A stretch of DNA of 14,030 bases. It comes from an uncultured Collinsella sp. (GTDB taxonomy: Bacteria; Actinomycetota; Coriobacteriia; Coriobacteriales; Coriobacteriaceae). The stretch lies in assembly GCA_900553215.1 (NCBI GenBank), contig USCJ01000015.1, positions 1 to 14,030 on the forward strand, written 5' to 3'. Under the pieces are notes generated by a model that searched no databases, was not told the DNA's origin, and worked only from the letters and a program-made list of their open reading frames with translations. Of this stretch, positions 1-7,048 are shown piece after piece. The first letter of the stretch is position 1. Each line of letters starts with the position of its first letter. The translations under genes were made by a program, and so were the position numbers.

Positions 1-443
1 AGGTAAATTGCGGGGTCGGGCTTGCCATATGCGACGTCCTCGCCGAAGGTCACCGTTTCAAACTTGTCAAAGAGGCCAACCGTTTTAAGGTTGCGCTCGG
101 CCGCAATGCGGCGCGATGACGTCGCAAGGCCCACGTGATAGCCCGCGGCCAGCAGCTCGTCTAGGCACTCGGCGGCGCCGGCCTTAAGCTCCAGGTCGGT
201 CTTGGCCATCTCGGTGTGAAGCTCAATGTTGCGGGCATAAATTGCATCGGCAGTTTCGCCCTTGCCGTAATGTGCCTCAAGGATGCCCTTAACATCGGCA
301 TTCGAACGGCCGATAAACTGATGCATCAGCGCGTCATCAATCGCGATACCCAGCTCGGCAGCACCCACCTTCCACGCCTTCATGTCCAAGCGCTCGGTAT
401 CGATCAACGTTCCATCCATGTCAAAAATAACAGCCTTGATCAT
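1..443 (-). CDS. HAD-superfamily phosphatase / phosphomutase-like hydrolase (partial)
   Basis: The gene runs off the left edge, leaving about 147 residues from the N-terminus. HAD motif I is at the start (FDMDGT, residues 7-12), followed by a helical cap. Motif II is ATSS near residue 106, and the motif III lysine lies in GKPDP near residue 142. This order matches the phosphoglycolate phosphatase / beta-phosphoglucomutase branch, which acts on small sugar phosphates in the cytoplasm. The ATG at 443 is chosen because motif I follows at once and GAAGGGGG lies just upstream as a ribosome site. It follows the PTS/transketolase operon on the same strand but is separated from it by 214 bases containing a hairpin and a possible promoter, so it may be a separate unit. 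The substrate is unknown; a sugar phosphate from the neighbouring pathway is possible but is inference. Confidence 0.88.
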   Translation of the reverse strand, partial: MIKAVIFDMDGTLIDTERLDMKAWKVGAAELGIAIDDALMHQFIGRSNADVKGILEAHYGKGETADAIYARNIELHTEMAKTDLELKAGAAECLDELLAAGYHVGLATSSRRIAAERNLKTVGLFDKFETVTFGEDVAYGKPDPAIY

Positions 444-498
444 ATCGGCCCCCTTCGCCGGCTTGCGTTACCGCAACCCTACCCCCACTTTGCAACTT

Positions 499-528
499 GT
501 ATATAACGTATATATCATATCGCGCCAA
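499..528 (-). promoter_or_regulatory. Candidate promoter with overlapping dyad, upstream of the HAD gene
   Basis: On the minus strand a TTGGCG (523-528) and a TATATA (500-505) are separated by 17 bases, each matching 4 of 6 consensus positions. An AT-rich dyad (GATATATA-CGT-TATATAC, 499-516) overlaps the -10 side and could be an operator. The start codon at 443 would be about 50 bases downstream. This is motif reading only. Confidence 0.35.
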
Positions 529-582
529 CCTGCTGAAAAGGGACAGGTTTATTTTGGCAAGTTTTATCTGGGGAAACGCAGA

Positions 583-615
583 CAGGGCCGCAACGTCGTA
601 TGCGTTGCGGCCCTG
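583..615 (-). terminator. Hairpin after the EIIA gene, probable terminator
   Basis: A perfect 13-bp inverted repeat (583-595 with 603-615, arm CAGGGCCGCAACG) has a 7-base loop. It starts 43 bases beyond the EIIA stop in the direction of transcription. The tail on the minus strand (TCTGCGTTTCC) is only weakly T-rich, so termination may be incomplete or may need Rho. Confidence 0.5.
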
Positions 616-657
616 CTCCTTGGAGAAGGACCAATAGATTGAGCGGGCTGGTTGCAC

Positions 658-1110
658 CTAGCCCTCGAGCCCGGCGTTAATAAGCTCCGCGATCTCGGCG
701 GGATCGGCGCCCGTGCGCACCTTGTCACGGAAGCCGGCATCCATCAGCATCACGGCAGCCTTGGAGAGCAGACGCAGGTGCGTGGTTCCCGCTTCGCCGG
801 CGGGCACGTACAGCGCGAGCGCCACATCGACGGGCACGCCATCAAAGCTCGGCCACTCAACAGGCTCGGACAGCTTGAGCACGGCCACGCCCGGCGTATG
901 GATCGCATCGCTCTTGGCATGCGGAACGGCAAAACCGGCGACGAGGCCAGTCTCGGCCTCGTTTTCGCGAGCAATAAAAGCCGCCTCTACAGCAGATGCG
1001 TCATCGGCAAAACCAAGCTCAACAGCCTGCTCGGACAGATAATGCAGCGCGTCCTCGCGCGAGGCGGCGGCGTAGCCAATCGTCACTTGGTTGGCAGATA
1101 CAAACCCCAT
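658..1110 (-). CDS. PTS fructose-type EIIA component
   Basis: This is a 150-residue single-domain EIIA of the fructose/mannitol (PtsN-like) family. The phosphorylated histidine is H64 in GFAVPHAKSDAI, and the length is normal for a free-standing domain. It would take phosphate from HPr and pass it to the cysteine of the EIIB domain. The only EIIBC in the window (5161-6633) lacks an EIIA domain, so the two probably work together although they sit at opposite ends of the operon. The start at 1110 is 12 bases after the transketolase C-subunit stop; that TAA overlaps an AAGGAAGG ribosome site, so the two genes are almost certainly co-transcribed. A regulatory PtsN role is possible but less likely given the operon. 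Confidence 0.92.
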   Translation of the reverse strand: MGFVSANQVTIGYAAASREDALHYLSEQAVELGFADDASAVEAAFIARENEAETGLVAGFAVPHAKSDAIHTPGVAVLKLSEPVEWPSFDGVPVDVALALYVPAGEAGTTHLRLLSKAAVMLMDAGFRDKVRTGADPAEIAELINAGLEG

Positions 1111-1122
1111 GGAAAACCTTCC

Positions 1123-2061
1123 TTACAACACGGACCTGACCGCGGCTTCGATGCCGTCGGCGTCCAAACCGTACTTGTGCAGCAAATCGACCGCAGGGCC
1201 GGACTCGCCATATACATCGCGCACGCCGACGCGTCGCATCGGCACCGGATGCTGTTCCGCGAGCACCGAGGCCACGGCCTCGCCAAGACCGCCGATAATC
1301 GAATGCTCCTCGGCGGTGACCACGCGACCAGTCTTCTTGGCGCTGGCAACCACCAGGCGCTCATCAAGCGGCTTGATCGTGTGCATGTTGATGACCTCGG
1401 CGTCGATACCATCGGCAGCGAGCGCCTCGGCAGCCTCAAGCGCCTCGGCGACCATGAGGCCACAAGCGACGATGGTCACATCGGACCCCTCGCGCACGAC
1501 CACGCCGCGACCAATCTTGAACTCATAGTCCTCGCGGTCGTTGATGACCGGTGTTGCCAGGCGGCCGAAGCGCATGTAGACCGGTCCCTCAAACTCATAG
1601 GCGGCGCGCACGCAAGCGCGAGCCTCGATGTCATCGGCGGGAACGATCACCGTCATACCCGGGATCGTGCGCATGAGCGCGATGTCCTCGCAGCACTGAT
1701 GCGTTGCGCCGTCTTCACCGACCGAGATGCCCGCATGCGTAGCGCCAATTTTGACGTTGAGGTGCGGATAGCCGATGGAGTTACGCACTTGCTCATACGC
1801 ACGACCGGCGGCGAACATGGCAAAGGTGCTCGCAAAGGCGACGCGACCCGTGGTCGCAATGCCGGCGGCAAGCCCCATCAAGTTGCTCTCGGCAATGCCG
1901 GCGTCGTAGAAGCGCTCAGGGTGAGCGGCCTTAAACTTACCGGTCTGCGTGGCGGCGGCCAGGTCGGCATCGAGCACTACAAAGTCATCGCGCTCATTGC
2001 CCAGCTCGACAAGTGCCTCGCCGTAGCTAACGCGCGTGGCGACCTTCTTGACGTCTGCCAT
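1123..2061 (-). CDS. Transketolase, C-terminal subunit
   Basis: These 312 residues correspond to the pyrimidine-binding and C-terminal domains of transketolase. The glutamate that activates thiamine diphosphate is E58 in GIAESNLMG, and ATHAGISVGEDGATHQ (107-122) and MRFGR are typical of the family. With the N-subunit it moves two-carbon ketol units between sugar phosphates in the cytoplasm (xylulose-5-P, ribose-5-P, erythrose-4-P, fructose-6-P). Its ATG overlaps the stop of the N-subunit gene (TAATG), which suggests translational coupling and equal amounts of the two halves. A split transketolase is common in anaerobes, so this is not a broken gene. A narrower substrate range tied to this operon is possible. 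Confidence 0.94.
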   Translation of the reverse strand: MADVKKVATRVSYGEALVELGNERDDFVVLDADLAAATQTGKFKAAHPERFYDAGIAESNLMGLAAGIATTGRVAFASTFAMFAAGRAYEQVRNSIGYPHLNVKIGATHAGISVGEDGATHQCCEDIALMRTIPGMTVIVPADDIEARACVRAAYEFEGPVYMRFGRLATPVINDREDYEFKIGRGVVVREGSDVTIVACGLMVAEALEAAEALAADGIDAEVINMHTIKPLDERLVVASAKKTGRVVTAEEHSIIGGLGEAVASVLAEQHPVPMRRVGVRDVYGESGPAVDLLHKYGLDADGIEAAVRSVL

Positions 2062-2891
2062 TAGAGCTCCTCCCCTGCTGCTGCGAGCTCGGCCATGGCC
2101 TGCTCAAACTGTTCATCGTTGGGTGCCTTGCCGTGCCAGCCCACCTGGTTTTCCATAAAGGAGACGCCCTTGCCCTTCACCGTCTCGGCGATAATGGCCA
2201 CAGGCGAGGCGCTCACTTTGCGAGCCTCGGCAAAGGCGGCGGCAATCTGCGCCATGTCGTTACCGTCGGCGAGCTCGATCACATGCCACTTAAAAGCGCG
2301 GAACTTGTCGGCAAGTGGCATAGCCGAGTTAACTTCGTCGATACTGCCGTCAATTTGCAGGCCATTATGATCGACGATAGCGACGAGGTTATCCAGGTCG
2401 TGGTTGCCGGCGAACATGGCCGCCTCCCACACCTGGCCCTCCTCGCACTCGCCGTCGCCCAACAGCGTGTAGACGCGGTAGCTGTCACCCCAGTGCTTTG
2501 CGGCGAGCGCCATTCCAACCGCGGCGGAGATACCCTGACCGAGCGATCCGGTAGACATGTCGACGCCCGGCGTGTCATTCATATTGGGATGGCCCTGCAG
2601 GCGGCTGCCAATATGGCGGAGCGTCTCGAGCTCCTCCTTGGGAAAGAATCCGCGTTCGGCGAGCACGGCATAGAGTGCCGGAGCGCAATGTCCCTTGGAG
2701 AGCACAAAGCGATCGCGCTCGGCGCGGCTCGGATTCGCCGGGTCGACATCCATTTCCTCAAAGTAGAGGTAGGTCATAATGTCGGCGGCGCCAAGCGATC
2801 CGCCCGGATGCCCCGACTTGGCGGCGTGGACGCCCGTGACAATACCGCGGCGAACCTCATTGGCAATCTTGGCCAGTTCCTGATCGGTCAT
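2061..2891 (-). CDS. Transketolase, N-terminal subunit
   Basis: This 276-residue protein is the thiamine-diphosphate (PP domain) half of transketolase. Visible markers are SGHPGGSLGAAD (26-37, with H28), KGH (66-68), LQGHP (98-102) and the metal/cofactor motif GDGECEEG (145-152) with the paired N176. The frame is open up to 2951, but the ATG at 2891 is preferred because AGAGGAAA sits just upstream and family alignment begins there. The stop shares one base with the start of the C-subunit. The transaldolase gene lies 62 bases upstream on the same strand, making a compact non-oxidative pentose phosphate block. Confidence 0.94.
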   Translation of the reverse strand: MTDQELAKIANEVRRGIVTGVHAAKSGHPGGSLGAADIMTYLYFEEMDVDPANPSRAERDRFVLSKGHCAPALYAVLAERGFFPKEELETLRHIGSRLQGHPNMNDTPGVDMSTGSLGQGISAAVGMALAAKHWGDSYRVYTLLGDGECEEGQVWEAAMFAGNHDLDNLVAIVDHNGLQIDGSIDEVNSAMPLADKFRAFKWHVIELADGNDMAQIAAAFAEARKVSASPVAIIAETVKGKGVSFMENQVGWHGKAPNDEQFEQAMAELAAAGEEL

Positions 2892-2953
2892 GGAGTTTCC
2901 TCTCTTGAGCACGCCGACCCGGCATAACAAATGCTGGGCCGGCAGAACCATCG

Positions 2954-3616
2954 TTACTGTGCCTCGACGACCTTTTTCCAGTCAGCCTCGAACGAGGCAA
3001 GGCCCTGGTCGGTCAGCGGGTGATGCAGGCACTTCTTGAGAGCGGCCATGGGCACGGTCGCGATGTCGGCACCGAGCAGCGCCGCCTGAGTCACGTGATT
3101 GGGCGTGCGGACAGATGCGGTGATGATCTCGACGGTGTCGTCGACGTTCTTGCCAGTCCAGTCATAGTTCTTGATGCAGGTCACAACGTTGTCGAGCTGC
3201 GAGATACCGTCCTCGGCGATGTCGTCGAAGCGTCCCACAAACGGGCTGATGTAGCGGGCACCGGCATTGGCGGCCATGAGGGCCTGCGTCGGCGAGAAGA
3301 CAAGCGTCATGTTGACGCGCACGCCTGCATCGGCCAGCGCGCGGCACACGGGAAGCTTGACCACGATGTTGGGAGCCAGGGCGGCAAGACGCTTGCCCTC
3401 CTCGATCATGCCCTCGGCAGTGGTCGCGGTGGACTCGGCGGACACGGGCAGGCCCTCGCAAAGCTCGGCGATCTTGAGCATGTGGGGTTCAAAGTCTGCA
3501 AGCTTGCCGCCGGTCTTGGCGTACAGGGACGGGTTGGTGGTTACGCCGGCAAGGCAGCCCCAGCTCTTGGCCTCGGCGATCTCGTCAAGGTTGGCGGTAT
3601 CGATAAAGAACTTCAT
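2954..3616 (-). CDS. Transaldolase, small FSA/TalC-type family
   Basis: This 220-residue TIM-barrel Schiff-base enzyme has the size of the short transaldolase / fructose-6-phosphate aldolase family. The catalytic lysine is K87 in VVKLPV. Other family blocks are TTNPS (26-30), ATTAEGM (64-70), SPFVGR (124-129), ASVRT (167-171) and HPLTDQGLASFE (199-210). Aligned by eye to E. coli FsaA, the position of Gln59 is Glu (E61) and Tyr131 is Phe (F126). Both are the transaldolase-type residues, so dihydroxyacetone transfer between sugar phosphates is favoured over free fructose-6-P aldolase activity. The ATG at 3616 is chosen over one nine codons upstream because AAGGAG is 8 bases before it. It sits between the GatZ-like gene and the transketolase pair. 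Confidence 0.93.
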   Translation of the reverse strand: MKFFIDTANLDEIAEAKSWGCLAGVTTNPSLYAKTGGKLADFEPHMLKIAELCEGLPVSAESTATTAEGMIEEGKRLAALAPNIVVKLPVCRALADAGVRVNMTLVFSPTQALMAANAGARYISPFVGRFDDIAEDGISQLDNVVTCIKNYDWTGKNVDDTVEIITASVRTPNHVTQAALLGADIATVPMAALKKCLHHPLTDQGLASFEADWKKVVEAQ

Positions 3617-3640
3617 GGTGCAAACTCCTTCTAAGGAATC

Positions 3641-3681
3641 CAAAACTCAAAAGAAAGGACAAAGGGGATGCCCCTTTGTCC
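3641..3681 (-). terminator. Intra-operon hairpin with T-rich tail
   Basis: A perfect 11-bp stem (3657-3667 with 3671-3681, arm GGACAAAGGGG) has a 3-base loop. On the minus strand it is followed by TTTCTTTTGAGTTTTGG. This is an intrinsic terminator after the GatZ-like gene, but the transaldolase start is only about 40 bases further on. It may therefore act as a partial terminator that lowers expression of the downstream genes. Confidence 0.6.
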
Positions 3682-3686
3682 TATGT

Positions 3687-3722
3687 GCCGGGCCTGCAGC
3701 TGGGACATGCCCCAGGCCCGGC
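3687..3722 (-). repeat. GC-rich hairpin directly after the GatZ-like gene
   Basis: A perfect 10-bp inverted repeat (GCCGGGCCTG at 3687-3696 with CAGGCCCGGC at 3713-3722) encloses 16 bases that can fold further. It comes first in the transcript, 5 bases before the T-tailed hairpin. It has no T tract of its own and may protect the 3' end of the upstream message or help the terminator. Confidence 0.5.
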
Positions 3723-3741
3723 GTCGTGTAGGAAAAACTAC

Positions 3742-5016
3742 TTAGTCCTCGAGAGCCTTCTCGATGCGGCTCGTGACGCCCTTGAGGTTAAGGCCGACGA
3801 CGTACTGCTTGATCGGGCGCTTGATGTGCTCGATCACAAAGCGCTTGCCGTCGATGTCCTGGGCAGCGAGGTTGCGGTAGAGCTTCTCGACCTGCTCCTT
3901 GACCTCGGGATCGTTGAACGCGTAGTGGCCGGAGACATCCAGAATCTTCAGGCTGAGCTCGTCGTCGGCCAGGATGTCGTCAACCTGCAGGTTGACGTCG
4001 TCGCCGGTCATCCACTTGCGCCAACGCTCGGTCTTGATAGCCTTGACCAGCAGCGTGTGATACAGGTCGGAGGGATCGTCGCACAGGCCGTTGTCGACCA
4101 GAATCTGTTCGGTAGCGCAGAGCTTGAGGTAAGCGCGGGTCTCCTCGGTGCCGTACTGAGGGGCAACATTGGAGGCCGTCACGTGAGCCGGGATGTGCTC
4201 GAGCAGCGTCGCGTCATCCAGGTAGTCGGCGTTGTGCTCCTTCAGGCCCACGCCGTAGCGCTTGGCCATGTCGGCGAGCTCGCGGGCATTCTTAAAGTTG
4301 TAATGGCCGACCTGCTCGGTCCAACGGGTGAGCGTACCGGTCTGGCCGACGATAAAGGTGGGCATGGGGCAGCCGCGCTTCTCGAGCTCGGGCTGCAGCT
4401 GAGAAATGAACTCCTCGTACTTATCGGTAGAGGTCAAGCCGCCATTGGTCTCCTCGGTACCGACCTCATAGGCGACCTCGGGAAGGTTATGCTCGCGACG
4501 GTACTGCTCAAGGTAGTCGATAAGATCGATCGTACGGCGAAGCACCACGTCGAGCGGAATAACCTTGCCGATCTGATAGGGGTCCTTGGTGGGGTCGACC
4601 ATCAGCAGGTCAAAGCCCGCCTCCATGTCGGCGACAAAGGACTTGCGGGCGAGCTCCATGGCCTCGTCCTCGGGCAGGTGGGCGTTACGCTCCTCGTCGC
4701 GCTGCCACGGACCGCCGTGATCGCGGCACAGGTAGTACGGACCGGTGTAACCCACCTCGTCGGCAACCTTCTTGATGTCGGCAGCAAAGCGCGTCTGGTC
4801 CCAACCGTTGACGTAGCCGGCGCCCATCTCGTCCATATCGACCTGGTTGCGGCTAGCGATAAACATGGGCGGGAAATCCTCGTCCTTGGCAAGCTCGAAC
4901 ACGGCCTGAATCAGGTTGGGGCTCATGGGGCCAATGCCGACCATGGTTGCGTGATCGCCGCTATCCTGCAGCTTGAGCATGCCCTGAACGGCCTGGCGGA
5001 TGGTGAGGTTGGACAT
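3742..5016 (-). CDS. GatZ/KbaZ-like protein (class II tagatose-bisphosphate aldolase non-catalytic subunit family)
   Basis: This 424-residue protein has the length and block order of the GatZ/KbaZ family. Blocks seen are IASRNQVD (53-60), YLCRDHGGPW (95-104, where GatZ has GGDHLGP), DPTKDP (141-146), YEVGTEETNGG (183-193), KEHNADYLD (259-267) and NVAPQYGTEETRAYL (283-297). In Enterobacteria GatZ/KbaZ supports the aldolase GatY/KbaY, but no GatY-type protein is encoded in the window. Some stand-alone family members are reported to act as hexulose-6-phosphate 4-epimerases (tagatose-6-P to fructose-6-P), which would suit a PTS operon that feeds transaldolase and transketolase. That role here is inference. 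The ATG at 5016 has AAGGAG 8 bases upstream. The sequence is clearly diverged from classical GatZ, so aldolase or another sugar-phosphate activity remains possible. Confidence 0.82.
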   Translation of the reverse strand: MSNLTIRQAVQGMLKLQDSGDHATMVGIGPMSPNLIQAVFELAKDEDFPPMFIASRNQVDMDEMGAGYVNGWDQTRFAADIKKVADEVGYTGPYYLCRDHGGPWQRDEERNAHLPEDEAMELARKSFVADMEAGFDLLMVDPTKDPYQIGKVIPLDVVLRRTIDLIDYLEQYRREHNLPEVAYEVGTEETNGGLTSTDKYEEFISQLQPELEKRGCPMPTFIVGQTGTLTRWTEQVGHYNFKNARELADMAKRYGVGLKEHNADYLDDATLLEHIPAHVTASNVAPQYGTEETRAYLKLCATEQILVDNGLCDDPSDLYHTLLVKAIKTERWRKWMTGDDVNLQVDDILADDELSLKILDVSGHYAFNDPEVKEQVEKLYRNLAAQDIDGKRFVIEHIKRPIKQYVVGLNLKGVTSRIEKALED

Positions 5017-5085
5017 TTTGTTCTCCTTCTCCAGAGGATTTTTGACAAAAGTTCCCTGGGACCCAGATGCGGGCCCTATCAGTAC

Positions 5086-5146
5086 GGATGGATTTTGTTG
5101 TGTAGGGGCGGTTGTGCGGAGTCAAATCCATCCCTCCGCACAACCG
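5086..5146 (-). repeat. Two interleaved inverted repeats (pseudoknot-type or switching RNA element)
   Basis: In the gap between EIIBC and the GatZ-like gene, repeat A pairs 5086-5095 (GGATGGATTT) with 5124-5133. Repeat B pairs 5109-5121 (CGGTTGTGCGGAG) with 5134-5146. All pairs are perfect. The arms alternate A, B, A', B', with A' and B' directly adjacent. In the transcript they can form either an H-type pseudoknot or two mutually exclusive hairpins. No clear T tract follows B, so a plain terminator is less likely; a message-stability or attenuation element is possible. Confidence 0.6.
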
Positions 5147-5160
5147 GAGTCCTTAAAGGT

Positions 5161-6633
5161 TTACTTGGCCTGCTTATCGAGCGTGGGCTTCATGGCAATC
5201 AGGATTGCAGCGGCGACCACGGAGCCAATCACGATGTCCAGGCAGAACAGCGCGACGTTGTTGGTGGCAAGGGCGACGATAAAGCCACCGTGCGGGACGT
5301 AGCAGTCGATACCCTGGAAGGCGGCGAGCGCCGCACCCACGGCAGAGCCGATGCAGATGCCGGGCAGGGTGTGGCCAAGGTCCTTGACCGCGAAGGGGAT
5401 AGCGCCCTCGGTAATGCCGATGCAGCCCATGAACAGTGCGGAGATACCCATCTGACGATCGGCGTCATCGAACTTATTCTTGGCGATGAGCGCAGCGAGG
5501 CCACAGGCGATCGGGGGAATGGCGACGGCGACGCGGAACATACCGTTAGGGCCGTAGATGCCGGAGGCCATGATGGCCATAGTAAAGGTCGAAGCGGTCT
5601 TGTTGATGGGGCCACCCATATCGAAGGCGGTCATAACGCCAATGACCAGGCCCAGGACGACGGCGGAGCCGCCCTGCAGGCTACCGAGCACGCTGGTGAG
5701 CCAATCCATCACAAAGCCAAGCGGCGTGGCCAGGATGTAGATGTAGGCCATGCCCAGGACGAGCGAGGTCAGAATCGGGATGATCAAGATCGGCATGATG
5801 GTCTGGATGGTGTTGTTGACCTTCCAGGTCTTCATCCAGCGGACAAAGTAACCGCAGATGACAGCCATAATCATGGCGCCCAAGAAGCCGGTCGAAACAC
5901 TGTTGCCGCTCGGGGTGACGACTGCGTTGTTGACCAGGTAGCCCAGGACAAAACCGGGGGCGAGCGCGGGCTTGCCGGCCATCGAGTAGGAGATGTAAGC
6001 CGCAAGCACCGGAATCATCATGGAGATGCCGGCCATGCCGATGGTGTTAAGGCTCACCATCAGCGGATTCGTAACCTCCATGCCGTTGGCGCCGGCGGTA
6101 CCGGATGCCAACGAGAAGGCGAGGAACACGCCACCGATAACGACAATGGGGATAAAATAGGAAACGCCGGTATTGAATGCATTGAGCAGCGTCTTGCCAG
6201 GATCGGCAAAGATAGACTGCTTGGACGCCGGTGTCGGGGCCTGCGGGGCAGCGGAGACGGCCTTCTTCTCTGCCTTGGCCTCGGCCTTGGGCGCGTCAAC
6301 GGCGCCACCCGTCGCCTTGATAATCTCAACAGCCTGGTCGATGATCTTGACCGGATCGGCGATTACATCCGAGGTACCGACCTTCAGGAACTTGCCCTCG
6401 GCCATCTTCTGCTCAAAACGGTCCTCGTTCTCGACACCCACGTCGACGGACTCCAGGACCAGGTCGGCGGAGTCCACGTCTTCCTGCGTGAGCTCATTCT
6501 CGATACCCAGGCCACCCTGAGCCTCGACCTTGCACTCGATGCCACGGGCGGCGCATTCATCCTGAATCGCCTTCTGGGCCATATACGTGTGGGCGATACC
6601 CACGGTACAGGCGGCAACGCCTACGATCTTCAT
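5161..6633 (-). CDS. PTS fructose-type EIIBC permease
   Basis: This 490-residue protein has an EIIB domain (about 1-105) and a membrane EIIC domain (about 145-485), joined by an Ala/Pro/Lys-rich linker (111-137). The EIIB phosphocysteine is C9 in AACTVGIAHT, the usual fructose-family signature. EIIC shows many hydrophobic helices and the conserved GGPINKTAS (340-348) and GITEGAIPFAVKD (406-418). It imports and phosphorylates a sugar across the inner membrane, probably a ketose or polyol, using phosphate from an EIIA; the free EIIA at 658-1110 is the likely donor. The frame is open to 6768, but the ATG at 6633 is chosen because the EIIB fold begins there and AGAGGG precedes it. It is the first gene of the operon, divergent from the LacI regulator. 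The substrate cannot be set from sequence. Confidence 0.94.
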   Translation of the reverse strand: MKIVGVAACTVGIAHTYMAQKAIQDECAARGIECKVEAQGGLGIENELTQEDVDSADLVLESVDVGVENEDRFEQKMAEGKFLKVGTSDVIADPVKIIDQAVEIIKATGGAVDAPKAEAKAEKKAVSAAPQAPTPASKQSIFADPGKTLLNAFNTGVSYFIPIVVIGGVFLAFSLASGTAGANGMEVTNPLMVSLNTIGMAGISMMIPVLAAYISYSMAGKPALAPGFVLGYLVNNAVVTPSGNSVSTGFLGAMIMAVICGYFVRWMKTWKVNNTIQTIMPILIIPILTSLVLGMAYIYILATPLGFVMDWLTSVLGSLQGGSAVVLGLVIGVMTAFDMGGPINKTASTFTMAIMASGIYGPNGMFRVAVAIPPIACGLAALIAKNKFDDADRQMGISALFMGCIGITEGAIPFAVKDLGHTLPGICIGSAVGAALAAFQGIDCYVPHGGFIVALATNNVALFCLDIVIGSVVAAAILIAMKPTLDKQAK

Positions 6634-7048
6634 TGCTTCCCTCTTTTCATAGAGTTGCGTGCGCAAGACACCGTTTGCGGAGGCCTCCGGAGCATCCCCT
6701 GCCGTTTGGACTTGCTGTCTTTTCGACAAGACCAATATAGGGTGCTGGCATTGATTAAACCAGCTCAATTCGGTAAACGCGCAGGTCAGGGTATTAGTTA
6801 TGCGATTTAGTTATGCGTTTAACCAAAAATGAATCCTGCGATTTTACCCTCGATTTCAAAAGTCAAGAAGTATTTGATTTTCTCGGTAGACGGCAGATAC
6901 GCATGCCGGTCACAAATTTCGACCCCACCCGTATACCGCATTTGTTGCATACTCATATGAAAGGAAAAAGCCGCTCACCGAAGCGTATCCCTCGCCAAGA
7001 CTCAAAGTCATCATGTTGGAAAATGCTCATCTGTCGGAAGGAGTCGCT
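6634..7048. promoter_or_regulatory. Divergent regulatory region between EIIBC and the LacI regulator
   Basis: No convincing gene is present in this 415-base stretch, whose middle is AT-rich. For the EIIBC operon a weak promoter can be drawn on the minus strand: TTGGTT (6821-6826), 18 bases, CATAAC (6797-6802). A TATATT lies nearer the gene (6734-6739) without a good -35. Repeats that could bind the regulator are the TTAGTTATGCG direct repeats, the inverted pair GGTAAACGC (6772-6780) and GCGTTTAACC (6815-6824), the palindrome CGGAGGCCTCCG (6678-6689), and CCGTTTG twice, 31 bases apart (6671-6677, 6702-6708). Which of them matters is not decidable from one sequence. Confidence 0.5.
6794..6817. 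repeat. Tandem 11-bp direct repeat, candidate operator
   Basis: TTAGTTATGCG occurs at 6794-6804 and again at 6807-6817, a 13-base period, overlapping the candidate -10 and spacer of the EIIBC promoter. Direct repeats are not the usual dyad bound by a LacI dimer, so the binder could be another protein. Confidence 0.45.

Noticed and set aside
1123..2891. Transketolase split into two frames as a frameshift or pseudogene
   Set aside because: The stop and start overlap cleanly (TAATG), each half has intact motifs, and two-gene transketolases are common.
658..6633. Sulfoquinovose degradation by a sulfo-transketolase or sulfo-transaldolase pathway
   Set aside because: Split transketolase and a short transaldolase occur in such loci, but here a PTS is the importer and no sulfoquinovosidase, sulfosugar isomerase or sulfolactaldehyde enzyme is seen.
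3676..6810. A very long + strand open frame (over 1000 codons) opposite the GatZ-like and EIIBC genes; similar long frames lie at 652-2064 and 9256-11298
   Set aside because: They are antisense shadows created by GC-rich codon bias. Their translations are rich in His, Gly, Arg and Val without any recognisable domain, while the minus-strand genes have clear families and ribosome sites.
7013..7048. ATG at 7013 as the LacI start
   Set aside because: It has no ribosome site, and the extra 12 residues are outside the family alignment. The GTG at 7049 has GGAAGGAG at the right distance.
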